From positions 8,678,888 to 8,742,887 of the forward strand of contig HG738138.1 of the NCBI GenBank assembly GCA_000499405.2: a stretch of 64,000 bases of DNA, in the 5' to 3' direction. Positions 14,781-35,108 of this stretch are shown here, piece after piece. Within the stretch, counting starts at the first letter, position 1; each line of letters starts with the position of its first letter. Under the pieces are notes generated by a model that was not told the origin of the DNA, made no database searches, and saw nothing but the letters and a program-made list of their open reading frames with translations. Source of the stretch: Onchocerca volvulus (Eukaryota > Nematoda > Chromadorea > Rhabditida > Onchocercidae). Made by a program: the position numbers and the translations under genes.

Positions 14781-14801
14781 GGGGGGGGGGGGGGGGGGGG
14801 G
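14781..14801 (+). repeat. poly(G) tract, G21
   Basis: 21 consecutive G on the plus strand in strongly AT-rich DNA. A run this long could form a G-quadruplex and is prone to length change. Confidence 0.9.
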
Positions 14802-16329
14802 AGGAAGACGTTTTAAAAAATCATCGAGGTTTTGGAATTTTTTTGTATTTAAAAATAAGGTCTAGATTAATTTCGAACATTGATTTTTCAAAATCCTGTT
14901 TAAATTTGATTATGCTTTTTGTGAACCTGCTACAACAGCGATTACAATTATATTGAGATCATTGTCGGTCCCTCATCTTTTAGTGATCTTTCAATTGATA
15001 TGACTCAATTTCCGATTTAGAATTTTTGATACTCCTTTCTGTAAATGATTAAGCTAAATGCTGCGATAGAGCAAATGATTTCACTAATTTACTGTTTGAA
15101 TCAAGTATAGTTAACTATTTGCGCATGATATGTTTATTGCTTAACTATATTTCACCGGCAACATTTTTTGTTAGAGATGAAAAGTTCGCCTTCTCCTTGT
15201 CTCCCTTTTTATCCTATTCTCCTCGAAATAAGTTATAATAACCTGTTACTAGAGATGCTTTTCTGAGCCATCACTATCCTCATTTTTCGTTATTTTTTGA
15301 TTTATTCACCAGTAGTACACTAGTTCACAGAGTTTTCCGACTGAGCGGTAATGCGGCATAAGTGAACACAGTTGGCCAAAGTTATATTGAAGTAATCAGT
15401 ATCTGTTCTAATAGCGAAATTAAATGATATTCGCCCATTCCAACTATGCCCTTCGAACAGTTCAAAATTCGCGGGTTCTTTTTTTCCAAGCAGCGGTTAT
15501 TAGTTTCTTGATAAATTCCAAATTAAGGATGGGTGATGATGGTATGGACGAATGAATTATGAGTTTAGTGTATTCATGATAATGTTAAGGTAGATTTGGT
15601 GAAATTTCGAAACTGTACATAATTTCCAATCTATAAAGCGTCAAACATGAAGAAGACAAGAGGGAAGAGAGGAATGGCTTTTATAAGAAGGGAAGTGTTG
15701 GATGGCGGAATTAGCTCAACTCATCCATAACATATTGTTCGAGACAGCCAGACTCTATTTTAGTCTCTTGTTAAGCCTAACAATTATGCTAATTATTAAT
15801 GGTTTGTATGTGTTTGGCCATACATGTTTGTGTCTTTACTTGCGCGTATTAGTTTATGTATTCATCTGTATATCTATCTATATATACAGAAATGGTTTCT
15901 AAATTTCCGAAATTTTGGACTTAGATTGTAAGTGAGTGTCAATTCACACGGTAGATATTAACCAGGCGATAGACCAATTTGTTTCAAAGTGTTCTTTTGC
16001 CAAGCTGGTTTCATAATTTAATTGTTAGCAGTGCATAATATAATAATATTAGCTTTGGGAGGAGGTGGAAAGAAATTTATCTTATTATCAGCCGTCAGCT
16101 GGTGGCAAATTACTAGTAGCTTTAGTGATAAATTGTTTCAGTGAGCAGTCATTCATAGTTTATCGACCGGAATATTGTATCAAAATATCTTGGTTGAGGG
16201 TTGATCGATTGAAGTGGGATGGGACATGCAAATAGAGTAGTGTTGTTACCGATATTATATCAATTAATTATCGGTACAAATTTCTCATTTCTAACTTAAT
16301 TATCAAAACGAAGTATTATCGATGCAAAT

Positions 16330-16352
16330 TGTTGTTGTTGTTGTTGTTGTTG
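16330..16352 (+). repeat. (GTT)n microsatellite
   Basis: Seven to eight GTT units followed by TGCTC. No coding frame covers it. Confidence 0.9.
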
Positions 16353-16678
16353 CTCATGGTGTGACATTCGTTATGCCATGAAAAAAGAATAAGAACTTCT
16401 GTACCTCTGATAGCTATAGTAATAACAATAATAATGATTATGCTCTATTCAAAGGGGAAAGATTGACAACTTATTGATAACAGTCATGTATTTCATGTGA
16501 CCTAAGTATTGCACCTATTTCGTTTAGCGATGTTTTAATTGGCTTCACATACAGATCCCTTTACATTTTTCATCTTATTTACATATATGTATGTATATAT
16601 GTTTTTTTCCCTTTTTAAATATATAAATAAAATGAATAAATTAAATAAGTAAATATATATAATTTATTTATACATTAA

Positions 16679-16681
<3 letters not shown>

Positions 16682-16719
<38 letters not shown>
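16682..16719. repeat. (AT)n microsatellite
   Basis: About 18 AT units, preceded by 60 bp of TAAATA-rich sequence. Confidence 0.9.
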
Positions 16720-16720
<1 letters not shown>

Positions 16721-17819
16721 CACTGTGTACGCTTTAATTTTCTGCTTTATATTTCTGCACAATGATTTTTATAATTACATTTTTATAGTCTCTCTAATTA
16801 TTCAATTGAAAGGTATGAAAAGCAGTTATTAAATTATGAATATAGCTATGGTTATCAGTCATTCAGTCCCTATATGTTTACATATATTCATACGTTTTCC
16901 CTTTTTTCTTCACTATTTACGCCTGGAATTCTTGTATCGTATTTGCACTCCTTCAGCACTTTTAAATATTTAAGAATTAAGTCCGAAATATAAGTTGGAA
17001 CTTCATAAGATAGTTTTTCATAGAACATTTCCTATTTGAATGCATTATTCTGTAAAGATTGTTAGTCCCAGCTTTAGAAAAAGTTTGATAATATTTGCAT
17101 ATAATTAAGGTGAAAAATATGGAGTGAATTGTTGTATTGCAAAAATTACATTATACATTTCTTTTCACATATTGTGTGTTGACCATCAGAGAGGCCTACC
17201 GTCGTTCTTTACTAAATGAAGTTTGATTCTCAAAGAAGTTTATTTTTTCGAGTGATGGAGTTTTCATCAGCCCATCCTTTCATGCATTCACTGACATAAA
17301 TCGATGAAGGTGAAAGAATGGATGTCCGCTTCAACTCCATCTTTTTTTTTTTTTTTTTTTGAATATTGTTGAATTAAGGAAAAGCGTCATCGGGTTGTGT
17401 GGCATGATTTCTATCCCATATCTTTAATTTTTTTTACTTGTTAGTTTTTACATCTTTTTGTTTTCTTGTCTGCATATTTATAGATTATATCTGCAGAAAT
17501 ATTCTCAACTGTTCTGAAAAACTACGTATGTCTTGGGTCTGCAGTTAAAGTTTCAGGTTACACTAAGTTTTAAATTCCTCAAAATATTCGACTTTACTGA
17601 TCCGAGGAGACCAGTATTTAACATTCTGATACAGAATGACGTCTTGCGTCACACTCAACTGACACGCATGCTAATGTTTTCTGACATAGCGACGTTGGGT
17701 TTAATAAACTGACCAACAACCTCTTCTAGTTCGCGGTGTCGCTCTCAAATTTCAATTTGGCTAAATTCTAGATAAACTCTATAAATAAATAAAAAATGTA
17801 CGTGACATACGCATAGCAA

Positions 17820-18180
17820 CTAATGACATTAGCGTGGGCTTATTCTATCTTGCCCTCACCCCTTGTTCGTTCACAGTTTACGGGCCAAGGCAAATGGAAA
17901 AGCTCCTTGCCATTCTTGGTGAGTGAATAAATGAACGCCGCTTAATGGAATTTTATTGGGAATTGTCTTAGGACTCAAGACAAGGCACGGCTGATCGAGT
18001 GCGACAAGGCTCACAGACCGGCGGCCATATATGCCCACCATGCAAATTTTTATTATTGGCTAAAGGCAAACAAACTCTTCGACGACATACACACACATAC
18101 ACACGACGAACACATACATTCACATTCACGCACATACACATCAACAAGCGCAACAGGCACCTCACCTTCCGCTGCTAACA
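17820..18180. promoter_or_regulatory. GC-richer noncoding block, candidate regulatory element
   Basis: Base composition changes sharply here against AT-rich flanks. Within it are CCATATATGC (18025-18034, close to a CArg/SRF site) and a perfect POU octamer ATGCAAAT (18040-18047), followed by CACATA-type repeats. It lies about 6.4 kb upstream of the SoxD start codon. The regulatory role is an inference; the short motifs alone would be expected by chance at some rate. Confidence 0.25.
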
Positions 18181-21100
18181 TTGCTCACATCACCTTTTGC
18201 TTCTTTTTTACCATTTAATTTCAAATTCTTTTAGCCTTATTGCTAATTTTAAATCTTACCGGAACTTAGTAAAATTATTCCCGGCACTTCAATTTCTCTA
18301 CTTTTTTCAAAAGGAGTTAGTGTCAAGCACTTGTTTATGATTTTTTCTTCAAAAAGATTTCTCCCACTGTTTAAATTCAACCACAAATGTTTGCCTTACC
18401 TCGGTTTTATAAATACTCTTTCGTTTTTGAAGTAGAAGTCGGCAGTGTGTTCTTCTAAGAAGGATGTTTCAGTCTTCTGGAACTCTCTCAGCTGTGTCGT
18501 TGTTTGAAATTTTAAATTACGATGAAGTTAAAGATTAAATTACCGCATTAATTTTCATCCATCACTTTTTCCTCTGTTTTATTTCTTTTCATAGTGAGAT
18601 TACTTGTTGCCGACAGTATTTGCTGCACAGTCACATTGAAGTTATTATTATGAAACACATCCAATTTTAAACTTTTGTTAAGAAGAGGAATTCGAAGAAG
18701 TTTTTCGGAATGAACTATTTCCCCCGCCTCCTCACCCTCCCACTTCCTCTCTTCAAGCGTAGTTGATAGAATGATTGAACAAAAATCAGAAGTTTTCAGA
18801 TGAACCAATACTGCTCAATGCACTTTATATCGAAATGCCATGAATTCAGACAATTCTAATGGCGTCGGAATTTCTGAATTCCAATTTTTTTGGAGCTTTC
18901 AAAAACAAAAGTGTCATTCTGGCATAAAATGCCGTTGGGATTTTTCTCGGATCAATCATGGAAGTACCGTAGGTTTTGAAAAGATAGTAATAGAAGTGTG
19001 TTATAATTTATTGGTGGATCCAGTCCTAATTCTATTCTTTCTGTTCTCGTTAGCTCAGTTCCCTTAATACGGTTGTTTCGAAAAGATCCATGCCATCCGT
19101 AGAATAACTCTTGTGCTGTTTTTCACTTTGCCGTTGAATCATTGAGGGATGCCTGTCGGCGCCGGAGAGCCATGCGATCGTCATCAACGAAAAACAGCAT
19201 TCTTCGACTTTCCGTTTCCCAGTTAACATGATCATTCTTTTTTGCCATATAGGCAGAGACAAAAAACTTCATTATACAGTTTAAGAACAGTGTTGTTGTA
19301 CGTTGGAGGATGCGATGTATCACCACTTCCGGCCTGATACGGTACTGCATGAAGGAGTGTTAGTGAATGTTGAGTAGTATGAAAATTTGGGAAGAACTGA
19401 TGAGTTTTCTGAAAGACAAAGGAAAAAATGTTCAGCGATATTACCCAAATCCTAAATCATGAAATTTTGATGAAACCAAATGTTCCCAAAAAATTCATCT
19501 TTCGTCAACGCACTGTTTGTATGTCTATTCATTTTCTTCAGAAGGTTCTTGATACATTCTGAAGATTTCCCATATATTGTCATTTTGGATGCTATTAAGA
19601 TTCAAGAGGGAAAGACCATGGAAGGGTGGATACTGTGAGAATGATTTGTGAATTTTGTCGAGTTGAGATAGTTTGTTTTTTAATTCGTAAAATTGAAAAA
19701 TATATAAAGGTTAGCTTTGAAGTTGTTGATCTTAAGGGCAATTGTTTTTGGCTGGCTGAGGCACAGTACAATAAACAATAGTGCAGCGCAGTTGGGAGGT
19801 GGGGAAGGGTAGTTTGAAGACGTATGCGAAAGTGATTAATTAGCGAGAATTAGGGATTGTTAGTTAGCAATATGTAGGGAACACCTCGTGTTTTATCATC
19901 TATCAATTCATTCTTCACCCAAAAGTTGTGGCGGTGCTCCCAAACATCTGAATTTGCTATGCCATCATTCACCTCCTAAAGCTACACATAAACTAAGCAA
20001 GCATTGTTGCTCCTCTCTCCTTTTAATCGGCCATCTATCCAAAGCCCCGACCGACCGACCGACCAAAATAATGAATAAATATATCATTTGTTCTCCATTT
20101 CTCCCACCAATCTCAGTCTCAGTCTTTGTTTTCTCATTTAATTATTCTATCAATATTTCAACCTTTCTTCCACTAGAAAACGTAACAATCTACTTCTGGA
20201 AACTGCTGAGCGTTAATTCACTGTTTAGTGACATGCCTGTGTGCTTCTCTTTTTAAAATCATTCAGGCTGTTAGATAAATGAGGTACTTGTGAGTGCAAA
20301 ACATTCAGGTATTAATCTTCTTGAGATGTATATATTCGATATTGAATGTTGAATATTAATAAAATTAGAAGGCCAAAAGTATTCGAAATAATACTGATCA
20401 CTACGGAAAATCGAAAGTTTTTTTTCTCTTTTCGGTATTTTTAGTCTTATAAGATACTGAAAATATTCACTGATAAGACATTTTAGTCATGGTCAGTTAC
20501 CGGCAATTGAAGTCTAATTTCCAGTTTTCGAGGGTTTATACAAGATCTCCTTCAGTTCTAGAATATGTAGCAGTATTTAGATGTCGATTAGAGATTTGGC
20601 CTTTGAAAAACTGAATTCCCCACACTCGAGCCTGTCCAAAATTGAGTTATAATTATTTTCCTACTAAAAATAATCCATAATATTTACTAGAGACTTATGG
20701 AAAGGTTCAAGAAATTCGAAAATATACTATAACATTTCAATTTTAAATGTGATTTAGGATTTTCTTCAATAAAACCATTGAACACTAAATTTGTCCTTTT
20801 GTGGTATTTTATCTTTTTTCGATCAGTTCGGTGAAATAGTTGCGATTTGGTTACTTTCAGTTTTCTTTTCTTCAGTCCTTCAATATTATTTTAATCAAGA
20901 ATTAATGAAGCTCAAAAGCTGGTTGAACTTGTCAAGTAATATTTCCTGAAGTAGTATTGTCGTTGGCTCGTGTAAAAGGCTGTTTGACTTGAAATATCAT
21001 CCAAGCCATGCTACCGGTCAGTAAGGCGCATACATGGACCCGAAAAATAGTTAATGAACATGCGGCGCTCTTTTATCCTCCTTGATAATTCAAATCATGA

Positions 21101-24100
21101 ATTCCACTGTGCTTTGACACACGAGTTATTATACTCCCAGATTGATTCGCATTAGTATTCGACTGTTGTCTTTTACAGGAAGAGCTACAATCTAATAACT
21201 TCACGAAATCGATTACTTTAGCAGATCCTGCAAGCTGATAACTTGATAATATCCAGCTTTTGCACTCTATTTTGAGAAAAGTTTGACTTTTCAGTGCCAA
21301 ATAATATTCATTGCTGTGAATGATTCTAAATAAAAAGGGAACATTTCTCAACAGTTTTAGGGCATAATAAAACAAACAGAGTAAATATAAATTAATATTG
21401 AGTAAGAATAAAATTAGAATATATTTTCATGCTAAACATCGATAGAACCAATGATAGGAGTAGAATTAGTTTTTCATGGAAACTGTGAACATGATTAACA
21501 CGATAATGGATCATTCTTATTCAGCTGTTCATTCCTTCTCAATATAAAGGCAATTTTAATATCATTCATACATGCATGATGCCACGGTCCACGTTGCATT
21601 CATGAAGAATTTTTACTTGCGAATGGGGACTTATTTAAATTCTGTTTCCTCCAATTCTGACCTTTTAGGATTCAGGTTATTTGCAAAAAAACTTGATGGA
21701 ATGAAAATTTAATCCACTATGGTATCAATAATGCTTGGTTGCTTGCAAAGATTGGACTACAAAATAACGTTAAATTACGCTTAATCTTTGAATTTCTAAA
21801 TTTTCGGTCCCTTTTTGGTATGTGGAAATTTCAGTTCTAGATATTAGCATTGATAATATATGATGATTAAGCAACATTAGCTTGATTGTCTGTCAAGTTC
21901 TTAACCAAATATTTGATAGAGAAATCTGTTTTCGAATAGTTGAAAATTTAGGGTACTCATTAGTATCTGAAATATAAAAAATGAAATAGTTTTTAATGGT
22001 GCTATTCAATGGAGTTTCATAGAGTATTTCCAGGATTGAATTCAACCTTGAATTTATGACAGTTTTCAATACACATCAGATATTACTTTTTAATTCGAAT
22101 TTTCCTCTATTCCGATGTAAAAAAATTCGATGACCATTGTGGCTTCATACACGCACCAGAGATGGGAAGTTTTGAGATGAAAATAACTGGTATAATCTGA
22201 ATATATCGAACTTCTTGGAGACCATTGTTATCTGTAACATGTATAAATAATGGTCAGCTGGTGCTAGTTCCATAAAGTGCTTCAAATTGTTGTCCCTAAT
22301 TAAGTTCTCCATTATTGATGCAAAGAACGAATAGAAGGCTCAGAAAGACAACATTTTATTGCCTTATTAAAGAAGTAAGCATTAGGATAACGCTTCATTA
22401 ATGAAGATCCGAGATCCTTGTTTTTTAAATCCCTGAATTGTATAAGTTGTTGGATATCCAATCGAAATCCAGAATTCTTTCTTTGTATGATAAACTGAAA
22501 AACTCGTTAACAATTTCCATACTATTGTTGTTTCAGATCGATTTATAACCTGTTTTTTTACATTCTAAATGTATTGCATTTTTTCTTTTTTCAGTCCGCA
22601 TTGCAAAATTCTGTACTTGCGTTACGCTTCATTTTTTTCCCCTTTTACAAAATGTCTGAGACAAATAATTTACGCTCGCTAGATTTGTTTTTTGAGATTT
22701 TTAAAGAATTGTTCCAAATTTAGGAACGTTCGGGTTGAATTGTTTGTTGCTTCATCTGGAGATTGCATTTCCCGATTTTGCAAAATCAAGTTTTATACGG
22801 AACTGATTTTTGCATTAATTGTTCTGTTTGGTTTTCTTTTTCAATCATTTAAGGATCAGTTCCTCAGAATTGAATGATAATTAATCCATCGACCTTGAAA
22901 GTTCACGAAAATTAGTATTTATTATTAGTTCTTTACACAAATATAAATTATAAAAGTTAACATGATTTAATCGGTAGTTACCATTAAATGATTTATTTAT
23001 TAGAATTATCGCGTGACATCAAGACTGTTGATTGTGCACTCAGGGAGAACAAACGAAAATGAGGGATGGGAGAGAAGAAAAGGAGGTAATTTCCACTGAA
23101 GACGTAATTTGTGAGCGCGATGATATACACACCACGTCTATTGATATGAATTCTGGAAATCCATGATAGGAGTGTTTATGTTATATTATACGCATGGAAT
23201 TCGCTGTGATGATAATATGTTCTCCTCTTCGAGCGGAGTGGAATAGCTGATGAAGTTATAAATAAAATGGATGACTGCTTATGCAGGTGTACGGTGCTTC
23301 CCCGGTATCTTCCTAGATGAATCCATCGCGTGTCACCTTATCATCCGGTAACAAGTGCTCAATTGCTATTAGCCTAATGCTTTTTTCCTGTCCATTCCTT
23401 TCCTCTTCTCATCTTCTTCAACCAATTTTATTTCATTCCCATTTTATTCCATTAACTTTCTTTCCTTAGAAAAAACCTTCGACTCGATTAACATCTATTT
23501 ATCGCATATCAGTTGGCCTAATCAGTCAGCCAAGTTTCGCTCATTATTATCTATATTCCTAGATTTTGCCAGATTTGATCGACAAACGATTACTGTGAAC
23601 TTGATTGCGGAGATTCCGTAAAATCGTCTTTTTTTTGCTTACCAGGAAACAACTTTCATTAATTCTACTCATTATTTCTGTATAACAGTGCTTCCATTAA
23701 TACCATTTCTTGTGTTCCTTATCGGTCGTCTTTTCACGATTACCACTTTTCTACCGTATTTCGATTCCGTTATGTAAGCTATTTTGATTTTGGTGAAAAA
23801 TAGCTTTAGCAGTCATTTTTCTGTTTTTTCTCAGGTAAAGGTATTACAGTTATTCATAAGTTAAGTAAACGGTAAAAATTGTATTGCTAATCTCTGGATA
23901 TTTGTTTTTGAATCCTTCTTTGATAGAGATTCAGAATAATGAATTAAAAGTGATTTACACTTCTATTTCTCTTATCTCCCTAATATGCATCATTGCTTTT
24001 CTGCTAATACGTTAGATACTTCATCACTGTGAGTGTCTTTTACAACTTGAGAAGTTAATCATGTCACCTTTTTTAAATCTTTTCCACAACATTTGAAATT

Positions 24101-24342
24101 ATTGAGGAATTCATTTTGTACTTTTCATGTCTCTGTTATTGTTAGTGGCTATGAGAAATTCTTGTCTGATAGCTGATTGATGAAGTAAATTTAAATTTTA
24201 AATTCAAGTTTTGATATTGATATATTGCAAAATTTAGTAGCACTGCTTTTTTGTCATCACCGACTTTATATGAATATTCGGTAAAAACATTGTTGTCGCA
24301 TACCTTCAGATTTAGAATGTTTACGATGATTAGAAAGTTTCA

Positions 24343-24352
24343 GTTTTTCCAG
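24343..24352 (+). promoter_or_regulatory. possible trans-splice or 5' UTR acceptor of the SoxD gene
   Basis: AGTTTTTCCAG-type pyrimidine tract ending in AG at 24352, 65 nt before the SoxD start codon. It fits a nematode spliced-leader acceptor or the 3' end of a 5' UTR intron. No upstream donor can be chosen with confidence. Confidence 0.3.
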
Positions 24353-24417
24353 ACGTGAAGATTTCGTCTTAGAAAATTAAGAATTTTAATTTTTCCTTTT
24401 GAAAATTTTGTTGCAAG

Positions 24418-33024
<8,607 letters not shown>

Positions 33025-33935
33025 CACCGTATCATTCTATACACTTTCATCGTTCCATTTTTGTGCATTTGATACTTATTAATTATTCTGGAACATTTCA
33101 ATTTCTTAAGTTACTTGTGGTTTCTACAGCGAATTTGAATTCACTTAGCGGTCTAGAGTATTTATTTTTGTTGAGTGATGCTTGATGTTGGCTAATAGAA
33201 GGATTATTCAGCTTCTCGCTGAAAGAATCAAAATTAGAGACAGTTAAAAATTGGTCAAAATTAAGCTAATGAATCAACCTCTGATAATCAAAGATTTCCA
33301 GAAAGAAATTTACCCTGAGATCTTACGAAAAATTCGTTTTGATTGGAAGGAATCCAATGATGTCAGAGACTTTTCAGTAAAAAACTGAATGGAAAATTCG
33401 TTACAATTAAATAACAGTCGCACAAAAAATACTTATTACAGTATTGATCATAAAAGACTGAAAGATTTGGTACGAAGTGTAATTAACATGTTTGCTGTAC
33501 ATAAATGTTTGTGTGTAATTCTATTCCAATACAACCTTCATTATGCACCTTATCTGTCATTGTTTAAAATATATGGCGATAGGGAAAAATCATCGCTTGG
33601 TACAAAATATTTTTCTTCTCTGATTTTTGAAGAATCAGTAGTTCAAAACAGTTTTTATCATTTCATATTAACATAGTCTTTATGTGGTCACTTGGCTCTA
33701 CACTCCATATCAACAAGCATTTCATTGTTTTCATCCCCGTTGTGATCCTAATTTTAAGTTCTTAAATTTTTGATGTTTCTTGCTGGCGCGTGTTTCATTT
33801 TTGTTCTATTCTCTTACACGTGTTAGCTAATGTTCCTTTTCTTAGAAATGGACTTGAACATTTAATCGTATTTTGACCTTTTTTTTTTTTTTTTTTCCAC
33901 CTAGTCTTTCTAACTATATATTTCTTATAATCAGA

Positions 33936-33941
33936 AATAAA
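33936..33941 (+). terminator. poly(A) signal AATAAA of the SoxD gene
   Basis: First canonical AATAAA after the SoxD stop codon, implying a 3' UTR of about 930 nt. Further copies at 34371-34380 could be alternative sites. Confidence 0.45.
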
Positions 33942-34948
33942 GTATAATTTGTAATCCATGTGTTCTTAAAACATACCTCTCCAGCCATACTTATTTTGCT
34001 TGCTGTATATATGAGAATTCGGGTTTTGTATGTTTGATTCGAATCGTGATGTTACAGGGAAAGTTTTTTGAGAGTACCTTTTATTTGTTTCAAAGTTGAT
34101 GCAATTTTGAGCTGTTATGATTCGGAACTTAGAATTTCTAGCCAGGCCATTTTTCCACTGGGTATTTCCGAACGACAGTTTTGTTGGCAGTGGACGGATA
34201 GTATTGAGTCGCCAATGTAATGATTCCTTTTTCCAGTTCCTCGAAAATTTTTTAATGGCCATGAAGGAACTCTGATAGGTCGTTGTGTTCTTTAGACTAT
34301 TCGCAAGCAACATCAGAGAATCGATGTCTAATGACAGATGACATTATACACAATATAGAATCTTTTGTAAAATAAATAAATTCCCACACTGAAATAGCCA
34401 GTTGTCTTTCAATTCAGGTCGATGGAAATGCCTCGTTTTTCTTCTTCGTTGAATTTCAAGTAGAATAAAGCTCATTCAGATAATTATAAATTGCGAGATA
34501 TTTGTGATGTAAGGCGAAGGATTTATCTTTTTATATGTCTAACTTTTTCAAATACAATTAAGTTCTTTGTTCGTCGGTTGTTGCGATCAAAAATTAAAAA
34601 GTCATTCCAGATAATAAAAACTTCAACAAACAAATAATTTGTATAGTCTAACATAGAACGAGAAAAATTCAACCAAATTCTTAAACTTAAACTGTCAGTC
34701 GGAATATAGGTAGACAATTCAATAACGGCTAATTAAAGCCTATAATCTATGAAATATTGCGATTATACTCCAACATAGCGGTTATTACCATAGAGAAATA
34801 GTCTGCAAGTTTTAAAGTACTTTTCATGGTCTTCATATTGAATCATATGCCCAGTTGCGCTTATTTTGAGATTTAATATTAAATCAGGCAACTTTTTTTT
34901 TTTCAAAATTCTGGAGCTAATTTCACTAATTTACATTTAGAAGAAGCA

Positions 34949-34954
34949 TTTAAT
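34949..34954 (-). terminator. possible poly(A) signal of the Skeletor-like gene
   Basis: ATTAAA on the minus strand, about 155 nt past the stop codon. No canonical AATAAA was seen closer. A six-base signal alone is weak. Confidence 0.25.
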
Positions 34955-35108
34955 ACCTAAATGTATATGAAATATGACAGGTAGAAAAGTGTTGGTTTTT
35001 AAATTGAGGTTTTGGCTGTGAATGAGATCTGGATTTAGAATTGAACAATGGAGGATAATAGCGGAAACTTGATACAGAAAATGGTTTACCTAAAAAAGTT
35101 TTAGGAGA

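Larger units (their letters stand above)
14679..24417. other. intergenic, upstream of the SoxD gene
   Basis: About 9.7 kb without a recognised gene. It contains a G21 tract, (TA)n and (GTT)n microsatellites, a (GACC)n run near 20047-20064, a CA-rich stretch at 18080-18130, and a GC-richer block at 17820-18180. The open frames here (for example 19888-20256 and 21073-21375) have biased composition and no splice support. Promoter and enhancer sequence for the downstream SoxD gene probably lies here. Confidence 0.5.
33025..35108. other. SoxD 3' UTR and convergent intergenic spacer
   Basis: Holds the SoxD 3' UTR up to a probable poly(A) signal at 33936, then sequence to the 3' end of the minus-strand Skeletor-like gene. 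The open frames at 33389-33676 and 33966-34313 are AT-rich without family resemblance and are treated as chance. Confidence 0.55.

Noticed and set aside
18080..18165. Cys/Val-rich minus-strand coding frame
   Set aside because: Product of CACATA repeats read in one frame; not a gene.
19888..20256. 122-codon plus-strand open frame
   Set aside because: Starts at a non-ATG codon, has a Ser/Phe/Leu-rich translation from pyrimidine-rich DNA, no motif and no splice context.
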